A DNA stretch of 53,070 nucleotides from a virus: IMG/VR virus record IMGVR_UViG_3300020034_000020, positions 1-53,070 of that record; one strand, written 5' to 3'. A program made the position numbers and the translations under genes. This document shows positions 31,007-39,459 of this stretch, piece after piece. The stretch's first letter is position 1. Each line of letters opens with the position of its first letter. The notes below the pieces were generated by a model. The model was given only the letters and a program-made list of their open reading frames with translations, was not told where the DNA came from and ran no database searches.

Positions 31007-31169
31007 GGGGCGTCTTGGTTTTCTTGGACTTGATTTGAATAGTGATGGTGGATTCAGGGGCCAGGGCCGCGATCAGATACACGGACTTTAACTCCGGCCA
31101 GACGTTCGCGAGCGCCTCAAGTTGCTCCAAGGTGAGCGGGATTTTCTTCGTTTCCCAGGTGGGCTTCAT
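30984..31169 (-). CDS. Small early protein
   Basis: The protein has 61 aa: L-T-L-E-Q-L-E-A-L-A-N-V-W-P-E-L helix, then a beta strand and a Lys/Thr-rich tail. It overlaps the following gene by 23 bases. No family recognised. Confidence 0.5.
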   Translation of the reverse strand: MKPTWETKKIPLTLEQLEALANVWPELKSVYLIAALAPESTITIQIKSKKTKTPHETKSPN

Positions 31170-31483
31170 GATCGCTCTTTGATAATCCGGTCTAGTTCCG
31201 CGCGGCTTAATATGAGCTTGGGTTCACGCGCAGCGTTGGGGTCTCCGTGGTCGACAATAAGGAGGTCGGTTTGGTCACTGAAAACATAGTCTAGGCGGCG
31301 CTTGTCGGCCTCCGCCGAATCCTTGACGCGCATCGACCCCGCCATAAAAACAACCAGGTTTCCGGCCTGGAGGGTGACTTCGTCGTTGGGTCCTTGGGTT
31401 AGGGCGAGCTTCGCTTTAACAATCTCCATCACCTCCTCGAACTCGGCTTTCGATGGCTTAAAAGGATCTACGGTTTCGTTCAT
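31166..31483 (-). CDS. Hypothetical early protein
   Basis: The protein has 105 aa, acidic. D-K-R-R-L-D-Y-V-F-S-D and I-L-S-R-A-E-L-D-R-I-I recall short phage proteins with an R-x-L-D-Y motif. Coupled to neighbours by 4-base overlap downstream. Confidence 0.55.
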   Translation of the reverse strand: MNETVDPFKPSKAEFEEVMEIVKAKLALTQGPNDEVTLQAGNLVVFMAGSMRVKDSAEADKRRLDYVFSDQTDLLIVDHGDPNAAREPKLILSRAELDRIIKERS

Positions 31484-31486
31484 AGT

Positions 31487-31660
31487 TTACTCCACTGATT
31501 TCCCATCTTCCGCGTAGGCCTTCTGGAAATGCGCCTCGGCGGCCTTCAGGTTTTCTAAAAGAACGAATTCCGGTGTATCCACAGAAGGATTACGTTTCTC
31601 CAGTGACTCGATTAGCCGGCGAATGGCCGTCAGGAGGTAACTGGGGTCGGGGTCGGTCAT
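31487..31660 (-). CDS. Small helical early protein, 57 aa
   Basis: ATG at 31660 overlaps the upstream stop; TAA at 31489-31487 lies 3 bases before the next gene. The product (Y-L-L-T-A-I-R-R-L-I-E-S-L-E-K and L-E-N-L-K-A-A-E-A-H-F) is helical and fills the gap in an otherwise tight operon, which supports it as real. Confidence 0.6.
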   Translation of the reverse strand: MTDPDPSYLLTAIRRLIESLEKRNPSVDTPEFVLLENLKAAEAHFQKAYAEDGKSVE

Positions 31661-31854
31661 GGCCTCTCCTTCGCAAGGTTAATCATGACGTCTTCGAAGT
31701 GGCCTCTGGCTTTCACGTCGTCGACTAAGGCCCGCCAGACTTCATTTAGGAGGGCCACCTCCTCCGCGTCCAAGGTGACGCCGGTCTTTTTTTCGACACA
31801 GTAGCCCACTTTAAACATCAGGTCGCGCAAGCGGATTTGCCGGGAAATCGTCAC
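31657..31854 (-). CDS. Small early protein
   Basis: The protein has 65 aa. L-M-F-K-V-G-Y-C-V-E-K-K-T-G-V and A-L-L-N-E-V-W-R-A-L-V form helices. Four-base overlaps with both neighbours. No family recognised. Confidence 0.55.
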   Translation of the reverse strand: MTISRQIRLRDLMFKVGYCVEKKTGVTLDAEEVALLNEVWRALVDDVKARGHFEDVMINLAKERP

Positions 31855-32276
31855 GTCAAAACCAGTTCCTTTTCTGCTTCGGTTTCAGGCAGCCAGCTGT
31901 CAGAGGCGATTTCCAACAGGGCGTCCACTTCTATCTCGGCCAAGAGTTGCGCCGAACGCTCCTCGATCTTTTGAAAAGTGTCCAAGGCCCACTTCATGCA
32001 GCCCCGGACATCGTCGGCGTCAGCCTCGGCGTAATGCCGCCACGCCCGGCTAATCTCGGTATAGAACCGTGCCCCCAGTTCCGCCAGTTCGTCGTCCATC
32101 GGCGCCCCGACATTTGTTCGCGGCAGGCTGGCGCACTGGTTTCCACAAGCACAGGTCGGCCAGACTTCGGAGAGGAGGAGCGCTTCATGCAAATCGAGCG
32201 CCGTCCAATAATTCCGCCGCAAAAATTCCAGCCAGTTAAACGGCTTTTGGCCGATACTCTCCGCATAGGTTTTCAT
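31851..32276 (-). CDS. Hypothetical early protein
   Basis: The protein has 141 aa, acidic and helical, with C-A-C-G-N-Q-C in the N-terminal third, a possible metal site. Function unknown. Confidence 0.55.
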   Translation of the reverse strand: MKTYAESIGQKPFNWLEFLRRNYWTALDLHEALLLSEVWPTCACGNQCASLPRTNVGAPMDDELAELGARFYTEISRAWRHYAEADADDVRGCMKWALDTFQKIEERSAQLLAEIEVDALLEIASDSWLPETEAEKELVLT

Positions 32277-32278
32277 GG

Positions 32279-32470
32279 TTAGTTTTCGTTTTCTTTTTTG
32301 TTCAGTCGGATCAAAATATTCAGCGCCCGGAGCACCGTCACGCCGTCCAAAAAACGCACCGTCACGGTGTGCTCCTTCAAGTCATAGGCCCGGTCTAATT
32401 CTCGTTCGAACCGCTCCACGGCTTCCATCAGTTCGCGCGAGTCGAGTTTGTCTGCGGAGTCGTGGGACAT
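32279..32470 (-). CDS. Small early protein
   Basis: The protein has 63 aa. An acidic helix (L-M-E-A-V-E-R-F-E-R-E-L-D) is followed by a beta hairpin (T-V-T-V-R-F-L-D-G-V-T-V-L) and a final helix. No family recognised. A long plus frame overlapping it is a shadow. Confidence 0.5.
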   Translation of the reverse strand: MSHDSADKLDSRELMEAVERFERELDRAYDLKEHTVTVRFLDGVTVLRALNILIRLNKKENEN

Positions 32471-32625
32471 TTTCCATTCAAAGTTCTGCGGGCAAGGTCG
32501 CCCCGCTCAAAATTAAAGTCATTGGTGGTCGCGCGGGCGTAGAATTCCAAGGCCCTGCGCAGACGGCTGTTTTCCTCGGCCAGGTTTGGGCGCTCCTCCG
32601 CTTTTTCGTCACTTTCGGTATCCAT
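32428..32625 (-). CDS. Small early protein, first in its operon
   Basis: The protein has 65 aa. A-E-E-N-S-R-L-R-R-A-L-E-F-Y-A is a coiled-coil motif common in small phage proteins. It overlaps the following gene by 43 bases. The promoter region lies at 32630-32770. Confidence 0.5.
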   Translation of the reverse strand: MDTESDEKAEERPNLAEENSRLRRALEFYARATTNDFNFERGDLARRTLNGKCPTTPQTNSTRAN

Positions 32626-32702
32626 AAATATAACACGTCGTTAAATCGGGTGGGGCTTGGCGGGCGCCGTCTTTTTTCTCCGCAGGCCTTAACGTCACTT
32701 TC

Positions 32703-32736
32703 CGCATATGCGAGACATGTGCGCAAGTTCTCGCAT
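32703..32736. promoter_or_regulatory. Operator-like palindromes between early and late blocks
   Basis: CGCATATGCG (32703-32712) is a perfect palindrome. ATGCGAGA (32708-32715) and TCTCGCAT (32729-32736) are exact arms with a 13-base spacer. TTTTTTATAAGGGAGG (32750-32765) could supply a -10 box and a ribosome binding site for plus-strand transcription. The site separates the minus early operon from the late block. Confidence 0.55.
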
Positions 32737-32874
32737 TTGTCTAGCCCGATTTTTTATAAGGGAGGATTAAAGTGGGGGTTAGCGTGTACCGTTTACTTCA
32801 AAAAGAAAGACCGGGTGGTATTGGTTTCGCCTGGGGAGTTGCGTCTCCCCAGGCCTTCCCTTTGGCTGGGAACC

Positions 32875-33078
32875 ATGAAGTGGTATTTCCGGCTGAAAGG
32901 TGTTCATATGCAGGTCAGGGTTTTCATGAATGGAGCCCACTGCGGCAACCTCACTTTCCGAGAGGAAGAATTTCGCGTCCTCTTAGGTCTCCTCCGGGGC
33001 CGGGTCCTTTTCTACGCGGAGGACGAAGAGCCCAAAGAAAACCTTCCGCCGGAAACCCCCGTCCCCGGTTCCACGTAG
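32875..33078 (+). CDS. Small phage protein ahead of terminase
   Basis: The protein has 67 aa from ATG at 32875; M-Q-V-R-V-F at 32908 is an alternative start. M-N-G-A-H-C-G-N-L-T-F-R-E-E-E-F matches a pattern common in small phage proteins, where a beta hairpin is followed by L-R-x-E-E. Its stop is followed by a palindrome. It is the first gene of the late block. Role unknown. Confidence 0.5.
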   Translation: MKWYFRLKGVHMQVRVFMNGAHCGNLTFREEEFRVLLGLLRGRVLFYAEDEEPKENLPPETPVPGST

Positions 33079-33081
33079 AAC

Positions 33082-33165
33082 AAGGGGTTACCCTTTAGAT
33101 TGCCATAAGAATGGCATTCTTATAGCCGTGGCCCATGCGCGAACGGCCTCCAAGGGGTAACCTGG
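33082..33165 (+). promoter_or_regulatory. Late control sites upstream of terminase
   Basis: AAGGGGTTACCCTT (33082-33095) is a variant of the late palindrome. ATAAGAATG and CATTCTTAT (33105-33113, 33115-33123) are perfect 9-base arms around one base. AAGGGGTAACCTGG (33152-33165) ends one base before the terminase ATG. Confidence 0.6.
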
Positions 33166-33166
33166 T

Positions 33167-34954
33167 ATGAGTGACGGCTGGAAAAAGCCGCCGCCGGGGC
33201 ACGACCTAATTTACGGGAGCTTTTGGCCCAAGGGCGCTTCGCTCCTGGCCTTGGAACTGGCCTGCTACCGTGAAAACCGTCAGCCGGTGGACGGCGGCCT
33301 CGGGGCCTATAAACATTTTCGCAACGCCTGGCGGATCGTCTGGCCGCACTTCGAGTGGAACGACTGGGCGAAAATCATCGTGGAGGCGTGGTGCGAATAT
33401 TCGCGGATTTCGATCATGGGACACGGCGCGGCCGGGAAGACCTACGTCGTCGCCTTCTGCAGTTACCTCGATTGGCTGGCCGAACCCTTCACGACCATGA
33501 CTAGTTTAACCACAGTCACGGCGGACGGCCTTAGGCTGCGGATGTGGGGCGACTTGATGCGCGCCCATGAGTCGGTGCAACCCGAAGTGCGGCAAATGCT
33601 CAAGGTCTACTCCTCGTCCAATCGCATGAACGTCATGTTCGACGTCGAGGCGGCCGGAGGGATGAAAACCCACGAATTCGATAAATACATTATCGAGGGG
33701 ATGGCCACCAGTCGGACGGCCGACGCCAGTGGAAGAATTCGCGGAAAGCACGCCCCGCGCAAGCGGCTCGTGTTAGACGAGGCCGACGACATGCCGACGG
33801 TCATTTACGAGACGTTTGCCAACGTCATGACCGATCCGGATTGGAAGATCGTGGACATGAGTAACGCGATCGACCGCTACACCGACTTCGGCAAAGCCTG
33901 TGAGCCGGTCGGAGGATGGGGCGCGATTCACGACACGGATTTATTTTGGAAGACCAAGGCAGGCGGAATTTGCATTCACTTGGACGGATTGCAAAACCCG
34001 AACGTTAAGGTGGGGCTAATCGACGGGAAAAAGCGCTACGCCTATATGCTGGGGCCCACGGAAATCGAGGACATCCGTAAGCAATTCGGCGAACAGTCCA
34101 AAGAGTGGTGGAGTTACGTGCGGGGATTTTTCCCACCGGACGGGATTGTGGCCCGGGTCTGGCCCTCGGCGTCCATTGAGCGAGCCCGCCAAATCTTGGA
34201 GTTCGACTTTGCCCCCGAAGGGTGCGCCGCGCTTGACCCGGCATTTTCTTACGACGATTGCGTGCTTCACCGTGGCGAAAAAGGAAAACTCCGCGACGGC
34301 CGGATGGCGATCAATGGCTGCGAGTCGGTCCGCATCCAGGTGAAGCAAGGCCCAGGAATGGAGCCCGAGGACTACCAGGTGGCCCATGAAGTCATGCGTC
34401 TATGCGCCCTCTGGGGGGTAACCCCCAGGAATTTCATCCAGGATAAAACCGGCAACGCGCGCGGGGTCTACGCGATTCTCCAGAAGGAATGGTCCCCGGA
34501 CGTCGTGGGCATTAACTACGGGGGCGAGGCGACCGAACGCCCGCTCCGCGCCGGCCAAACCGACAAGGCCAACGACGTCGTCCGCTACTTCGTTTCCGAA
34601 CTGTGGTTCCGCGCCTCGTATTTGGCTTACGATGGGCTTCTCGGCGGACTCGACCGGCTGAACAAAAAGACCCTCGATGACCTCCACGTTCGCCGCTACG
34701 AGAATAAGCAATTCACCAAGGGCAAACTTTCCCAGGTCGAGACCAAGGACGAACTAAAAAAGCGGCTCGGCCGCTCGCCCGACAATGGCGACGCCTATTG
34801 CCAATTTTCGGAACTCCTCGTGATGGATTTCGCTCTCCAGGCGAAGAAGGACGCGAACTTGCCGGTCAGCCAAAAGTGGCACGCCCAGCGGCTCCGCGCG
34901 CAAAAGGCGGCTCGGATATACGAGCGGGAGTATGTCGACGTGGAAACGTGGTAG
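33167..34954 (+). CDS. terL: Terminase large subunit
   Basis: The protein has 595 aa. Walker A is G-H-G-A-A-G-K-T at 85-92 and Walker B L-V-L-D-E-A-D at 201-207, giving the packaging ATPase. A C-terminal nuclease region has A-L-D-P-A-F-S-Y-D-D near 355 and S-P-D-N-G-D-A-Y near 540, as expected for an RNase-H-like fold with acidic metal ligands. It cuts and translocates DNA into the prohead through the portal encoded at 41452. Palindromes related to the late motif lie just upstream. Confidence 0.85.
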   Translation: MSDGWKKPPPGHDLIYGSFWPKGASLLALELACYRENRQPVDGGLGAYKHFRNAWRIVWPHFEWNDWAKIIVEAWCEYSRISIMGHGAAGKTYVVAFCSYLDWLAEPFTTMTSLTTVTADGLRLRMWGDLMRAHESVQPEVRQMLKVYSSSNRMNVMFDVEAAGGMKTHEFDKYIIEGMATSRTADASGRIRGKHAPRKRLVLDEADDMPTVIYETFANVMTDPDWKIVDMSNAIDRYTDFGKACEPVGGWGAIHDTDLFWKTKAGGICIHLDGLQNPNVKVGLIDGKKRYAYMLGPTEIEDIRKQFGEQSKEWWSYVRGFFPPDGIVARVWPSASIERARQILEFDFAPEGCAALDPAFSYDDCVLHRGEKGKLRDGRMAINGCESVRIQVKQGPGMEPEDYQVAHEVMRLCALWGVTPRNFIQDKTGNARGVYAILQKEWSPDVVGINYGGEATERPLRAGQTDKANDVVRYFVSELWFRASYLAYDGLLGGLDRLNKKTLDDLHVRRYENKQFTKGKLSQVETKDELKKRLGRSPDNGDAYCQFSELLVMDFALQAKKDANLPVSQKWHAQRLRAQKAARIYEREYVDVETW

Positions 34955-34974
34955 GTGTTCTGTTTTTTCTTGAA

Positions 34975-34994
34975 CACAAGGGTATACCCTTGTG
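34975..34994 (+). promoter_or_regulatory. Longest copy of the late palindrome
   Basis: CACAAGGGTATACCCTTGTG is a perfect 20-base palindrome, 10 bases before the ATG at 35005. As RNA it could form an 8-bp hairpin with a UAUA loop. Confidence 0.7.
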
Positions 34995-35004
34995 AGTTAA
35001 GGCC

Positions 35005-35496
35005 ATGGTCGAAATGGCTGCTATGTCCACCGCCTTTTGCGGGCTCGCGAATAAGTATGGTGCTGGTGGGACTATTGCGCCGGTAGGCGCCCATGGCCTC
35101 TTAGCGAAGCCGAAAGATTGGGACCAGCGAATGGGCCAAAACCTCATGCAGCTCGCGCGCGGCGGCTACCAGCCCGTCGATACCAGCGCCGGAATTTCCA
35201 TCCTCACCCAAAAATCTATGTCCAAACGTCTCGTCCGTGTTTTCCTCGTCGACCCCAACGAAAGCGTTCCGCTCGACTCCTCGATGCTCTATAAGTCCGA
35301 TGAGAAATTGACCGATCTCACCGACCAGGAGCTTTTCTTCGAAATCCCCGTCCAGGAGTTGCTCACGAAACACAACGCGCTGCGCGTGACCCTCGTCGAC
35401 AAGGCGGGCTCGAAGCGCAGCAATAAAGACGTGATGCTGGAGCCCGCGAAAATTCGCGACCTCACCATGACGGTCCTCGTTCTTGAGACGTGGTAA
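35005..35496 (+). CDS. Hypothetical late protein
   Basis: The protein has 163 aa, or 156 aa from the ATG at 35026. It is beta-rich in its second half (V-R-V-F-L-V-D-P ... L-R-V-T-L-V-D-K). Lies between terminase and an XRE gene, preceded by the 20-base palindrome. A structural role is possible. No family recognised. Confidence 0.5.
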   Translation: MVEMAAMSTAFCGLANKYGAGGTIAPVGAHGLLAKPKDWDQRMGQNLMQLARGGYQPVDTSAGISILTQKSMSKRLVRVFLVDPNESVPLDSSMLYKSDEKLTDLTDQELFFEIPVQELLTKHNALRVTLVDKAGSKRSNKDVMLEPAKIRDLTMTVLVLETW

Positions 35497-35769
35497 ATGA
35501 ACCTCCAGGAGCGCATCGACAGCCATTTTCAGGGGCGAGCGACCATTGAATCTCAGGAGTTGGAGTGGCATAAAGAGTTCGGGATTCTGATGCGCGCCCA
35601 GCGGATCGCTTGCGGCATGAGTATTCGCTCGATGGCCATCCTCCTCGAACTGGCTCCCTCCGGCCTCTGCGACTACGAAAACGGCAAGCGCCGCTGGACC
35701 CCGGAACTGGCCAAGACCTACCTCTCGATCGTGGAGTATAAGGCCAATATTCTTCATGGCGTATCTTAA
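35497..35769 (+). CDS. XRE-type helix-turn-helix protein in the late operon
   Basis: The protein has 90 aa. L-M-R-A-Q-R-I-A-C-G-M-S-I-R-S-M-A-I-L-L and A-P-S-G-L-C-D-Y-E-N-G-K-R-R-W-T match the Cro/CI helix-turn-helix with the Y-E-N-G-x-R-x-W signature. It starts right after the preceding stop. Its position in the late block is unusual for a lysogeny repressor; a late regulator that reads the palindromes is a plausible alternative. Confidence 0.7.
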   Translation: MNLQERIDSHFQGRATIESQELEWHKEFGILMRAQRIACGMSIRSMAILLELAPSGLCDYENGKRRWTPELAKTYLSIVEYKANILHGVS

Positions 35770-36388
35770 AGTCCCCAGTCAGCAGCCCCCCGGCGGTTGG
35801 ATCTATTTTCAATCCGAAACCCGCAAATGGTTTAATGGCGACCAGGGTTTAAAAGAAATGGCCGAAGAGATCGCCGAGCATCGCCGTTACCGGGGGTTGC
35901 CGCGCGCAACGCCCGACGAAGCCCTAGAGGATATTCACGAGCAAATCTGTAACCGGATTGGGCCGGAGCACTGCCGCCCGAATAAAGGCGAGGACTGGCA
36001 GCCGATCCGGCGCGACTACACGCGGAACTTGGATTCGGAAATGGCGCTGGGCTTTACGCGTGGGTTTCTCGAATTCGTGAAGGGCCACGGTGAAATGGTG
36101 GCCGAACCCGAGCTTACCCGCCGCGCCAATATTTGCCTCTCCTGCCCTCTGAATATGAAGGCGGAAGGCTGCGCGGGTTGCACGACCCTCTATCACCTGA
36201 TTAACGCGGCGATTCCGTCCCGGCGCCAAGTGGGGGGCCTGGAAATCTGTGCGGTTTGTGGGTGCGGACTCAAGGCCAAGACTAACATGCCACGCGCAGT
36301 TATCGACGCGGCGGACCAAGGCCGGGATTTGGTTTTTCCCGCGTGGTGCTGGAATAATAAAGAGAGCGAAAACTATCTGCCCTATTGA
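35756..36388 (+). CDS. Cys-rich protein of the late operon
   Basis: The protein has 210 aa and overlaps the XRE gene by 14 bases. The N-terminal half has a helical region with N-R-I-G-P-E-H-C. The C-terminal half carries C-L-S-C-P, C-A-G-C-T and C-A-V-C-G-C-G, about seven Cys able to bind zinc or an iron-sulfur cluster. Function unknown; phages often carry similar proteins near terminase. Confidence 0.55.
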   Translation: MAYLKVPSQQPPGGWIYFQSETRKWFNGDQGLKEMAEEIAEHRRYRGLPRATPDEALEDIHEQICNRIGPEHCRPNKGEDWQPIRRDYTRNLDSEMALGFTRGFLEFVKGHGEMVAEPELTRRANICLSCPLNMKAEGCAGCTTLYHLINAAIPSRRQVGGLEICAVCGCGLKAKTNMPRAVIDAADQGRDLVFPAWCWNNKESENYLPY

Positions 36389-36393
36389 TCTCC

Positions 36394-36873
36394 ATGAATC
36401 TCGTCTCGACATATCGCCATGGGTTTATGCGGCGAGGGGCAATTCACCCTCTCGTAATAGTGTGGAATGGCATGCGCAACCGCTGCAAAAATCCGAACAC
36501 GATCAATTATGCCAACTACGGCGGGAGAGGAATTATCGTCTGCGAGAGATGGAGCGACGTTGCGAATTTTATCGAGGACGTAGGGCCGACCTATCGCCCC
36601 AGCCTGACCCTCGACCGAATTGATAATGATGGCCCTTACTCTCCCGAGAATTGCCGTTGGGCTACGCGTCGCGAACAATGCGAAAACTCCAGGAGGGCAC
36701 GGCTGATGGAATTTCGCGGAGAGAAGCATTGCGTCGCGGAGTGGGCGCGTCGTCTCGCGATGCCCCGTTATGCAATTAACGACCGGATTCACAGGCTCGG
36801 ATGGACTGATGAAGAAGCGCTTTCAACCCCCGTAAAACCACGTGCACCTATTAAAATCCCTAGAAGGAATTGA
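36394..36873 (+). CDS. HNH/AP2-like putative homing endonuclease
   Basis: The protein has 159 aa from the ATG at 36394. [33 protein letters not shown] and N-C-R-W-A-T form the pattern of the widespread phage HNH/AP2 DNA-binding family, often mobile. A C-terminal helix-turn-helix-like part follows. It overlaps the next gene by 32 bases. A second relative lies on the minus strand at 46542. Confidence 0.65.
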   Translation: MNLVSTYRHGFMRRGAIHPLVIVWNGMRNRCKNPNTINYANYGGRGIIVCERWSDVANFIEDVGPTYRPSLTLDRIDNDGPYSPENCRWATRREQCENSRRARLMEFRGEKHCVAEWARRLAMPRYAINDRIHRLGWTDEEALSTPVKPRAPIKIPRRN

Positions 36874-37939
36874 CCTGGGCGCACGGGGCGCTTGGCCGCC
36901 CGCGACCTATTTAGTCGAAGACATGGCCGGAGCTACTTACCTCCAGGTCGGGCATCGCGGCATGACTCAGATGACCTATTTGGACGGCAACCCGCGCCCG
37001 TTCGACGAAAAGGAAGACTGGAACGGCAAAAAGATCCTCATCATTCGCCCGGGTGGATTCGGCGATCTGCTTTTTTGCACACCCTCCATTCACGAGATCA
37101 AGCGCCGCTGGCCCTTAAGCGAAATTCACGTCTGCGTATATTCAATGTTTCAAGACATCCTCTTCGCTAACCCGGAGGTGGATAAAATCGTTTCGTACCC
37201 CATAGCCCTGGCCGACGCGGAGGACTATCACGCCTGGGTTTTCCTAGAAAACGTCATCGAGGGTAACCCCGAGGCCGAGCGTATCCATGCAGTGGATATC
37301 GTGGCCAAGCGGATTGGGCTCTCCGAGGTGGCCGATAAAGAGATGCGCTACGCCTTGACCGAAGAGGAACGGGCTTGGGCGCTCGAGCGCTACCCGCGTA
37401 CGCAAAAAGGGGCACTATTTAGGCCCCGCATCGCCATCCAAGTAGAGGCGAGCGGCAAGGCGCGCACTTATCCAGGCAACTTGATGACCGAAGTGATTAT
37501 CCGCCTCGCCCAGAAAGACTGGGAGGTCTTCCTCTTAGGTTCGCCTTTCAAGGTCAAAGCCAAGTCCACGCCGCTCGTTCGAAATCTGATGATTGAGAAC
37601 CTCTCCTTTCGGCAATCGGTCGCCGCGATGACGACCTGTAGCCTCGTCCTCGGGCCGGACTCGGTTATGATCCATATTGCCGGAGCGATTAACATGGGTG
37701 CCCTCGGGCTCTACGGCTCCTTCCCCTGGAATTTGCGCACGGCCTACGCCCCGAGCGTCCAGGCAATCCAGGGCCACGGGGGCTGTGATTTAGCCCCCTG
37801 CTTTTATCACGGTAGCCAACAGGCGCCGCACTTCCCTTTTAATGGCCCCTGCAACAAGAGCCAGCGCTGTGAGCCTCTGGCCAATATCACCCCCGAAAGG
37901 ATCATCGCAAAGTTAGAGGCGATGCTTGGAAGACTATGA
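36842..37939 (+). CDS. Glycosyltransferase family 9-like protein
   Basis: The protein has 365 aa. [19 protein letters not shown] near residues 60-78 is the N-terminal GT-B motif of heptosyltransferase-type (GT9) enzymes. [14 protein letters not shown] and G-L-Y-G-S-F-P-W-N fit the C-terminal donor-binding half. Such enzymes add sugars such as heptose; the substrate here is unknown. It starts a five-gene cassette of sugar and methyl transfer enzymes and overlaps the next gene by ATGA. Confidence 0.7.
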   Translation: MHLLKSLEGIDLGARGAWPPATYLVEDMAGATYLQVGHRGMTQMTYLDGNPRPFDEKEDWNGKKILIIRPGGFGDLLFCTPSIHEIKRRWPLSEIHVCVYSMFQDILFANPEVDKIVSYPIALADAEDYHAWVFLENVIEGNPEAERIHAVDIVAKRIGLSEVADKEMRYALTEEERAWALERYPRTQKGALFRPRIAIQVEASGKARTYPGNLMTEVIIRLAQKDWEVFLLGSPFKVKAKSTPLVRNLMIENLSFRQSVAAMTTCSLVLGPDSVMIHIAGAINMGALGLYGSFPWNLRTAYAPSVQAIQGHGGCDLAPCFYHGSQQAPHFPFNGPCNKSQRCEPLANITPERIIAKLEAMLGRL

Positions 37940-39459
37940 AATTCACCGTCTCGATTCTTTGCTTTAAGGCGCTCTCCCTGGCCCGGGGTTGCATCCGCAG
38001 CGTCCTCGAAAATTCCCCCGGCGACACCAAGCTCATCCTCACGGATAATGGCTCGCCCGTGGACGTGGGCGGTTTTTTTGAAGAGGTGGCGCTGGCTTAC
38101 CCCGGGCGCGTGACGGTGATTCACAACCTGAAAAACGAAGGCTTTATCGAGCCTAACCGGCGGGCCTTGGCTCTCTGCGACACCGAGTTTTTCGTTTTAC
38201 TCAATGACGACACCGTGGTTCCGCCGGGCTGGCTAGAGGCGATGGAGAAACCCTTTCGCGACTTCCCGAGGGCGGCGCTCTCCGGCCTTTCCGGCGGTTG
38301 CCAAATGCTCACCAACGATTTTCACGGGCGGCAGGGAGGCAACTTCGAATACCTGGAGGGCTCGTGTCTGATGTGCAAAGCCGAGATCGTTAAACGCGAG
38401 GGGCTTTTCTCGCCGTATTTGGAATTCGCCTACGGGGAGGACTCCGACCTTAGCCTACGGATGCGCAAACTCGGCTACACTCTCCACAAGGTGGATTTGC
38501 CGCTCCGCCATCAGCGGGCCGCGACCTCGGCTCACATTCCCAATATCAATCAAATCCAGGCGAAAAACCACGCGGTCCTTCGCAAGAAGTGGAACCATTA
38601 TTTGCGGATTCGAAAGTTCGATTACCCGATTCTCGTCCGGCGCTGGGCCGCCCGGGGCGACGTGGTCCTCGTGACCGCGATTCTCGAACAACTCGCAAAA
38701 GAAAATCCCCTCTCGCCAATCCTTGTGGAGACGGCCTTTCCGGAGACCTTCGCCCACAACCCGCACGTCAAGCATGCCGCGACCAAGATCGAACGCAACC
38801 ACGAGATGCGGGTGATTAATCTCGATATGAGTTACGAGAGTAAGATCCGCACCCATATTGTGGCGGCCTACGCGGGCGCGGCGGACTTGGCTCTGGAGAA
38901 GTACGTGACACGGCTCTACCCAAACGAACTCCATCACAAGTACGGCGCCTCGCTGCTAAAAAAGGGGGATTGGTGCGCGGTTCACGCTGGCCCCACGACC
39001 TGGCCCGGGAAAAATTGGCCGAAGGAGCGTTGGAACGACGTCATTTCCCACGTGAAAAGGGAGCACGACATGAAAGTGGTTTTGGTGGGCCACTCCGATT
39101 TAACCCCGCTCCTCAACGACCGGGACTTGCGCGGGCTAACGGACACACTGCAACTGGCGGCCGTCCTCGCCCGGTGCCAACTCTTTATCGGCCTGGATAG
39201 TTTCCCTCTTCACGTCTCCCAGGCGATGGGAACCCCTACGGTGGGGCTTTTTGGTTGCACACTCCCAGAGTATATTATGACGGACGGGAGTCCCAAGGCC
39301 TCCGTCCAAGGCGACCCGCGGATTGCCGAGTCGGGAGCGCGCCATTTCACCGCGGCTTTAACCTCTCTGCCCACGACCGGAGAATCCATGCTGTCCATCA
39401 AAAGTGAATACGTGACGAGCGTCGTCGACAATATCCTGGAGGCCGCGACCGTCAAATGA
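37936..39459 (+). CDS. Glycosyltransferase fusion: GT2 plus GT9-like
   Basis: The protein has 507 aa. The N-terminal half (1-235) is a GT-A enzyme of family 2: L-T-D-N-G-S, L-N-D-D-T-V-V-P-P-G-W as metal site, and E-F-A-Y-G-E-D-S-D-L-S-L-R. The C-terminal half resembles GT9: H-A-G-P-T-T-W-P-G-K-N-W, F-I-G-L-D-S-F-P-L-H-V-S-Q-A and G-L-F-G-C. Two transferases in one chain would add successive sugars. It is coupled to both neighbours by 4-base overlaps. Confidence 0.75.
   Translation: MKFTVSILCFKALSLARGCIRSVLENSPGDTKLILTDNGSPVDVGGFFEEVALAYPGRVTVIHNLKNEGFIEPNRRALALCDTEFFVLLNDDTVVPPGWLEAMEKPFRDFPRAALSGLSGGCQMLTNDFHGRQGGNFEYLEGSCLMCKAEIVKREGLFSPYLEFAYGEDSDLSLRMRKLGYTLHKVDLPLRHQRAATSAHIPNINQIQAKNHAVLRKKWNHYLRIRKFDYPILVRRWAARGDVVLVTAILEQLAKENPLSPILVETAFPETFAHNPHVKHAATKIERNHEMRVINLDMSYESKIRTHIVAAYAGAADLALEKYVTRLYPNELHHKYGASLLKKGDWCAVHAGPTTWPGKNWPKERWNDVISHVKREHDMKVVLVGHSDLTPLLNDRDLRGLTDTLQLAAVLARCQLFIGLDSFPLHVSQAMGTPTVGLFGCTLPEYIMTDGSPKASVQGDPRIAESGARHFTAALTSLPTTGESMLSIKSEYVTSVVDNILEAATVK

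Noticed and set aside
32275-32874. Upstream part of a 267-codon plus frame
   Set aside because: Antisense to minus early genes and crosses the promoter region; only the last 67 codons, which resemble a known small phage protein type, were kept.
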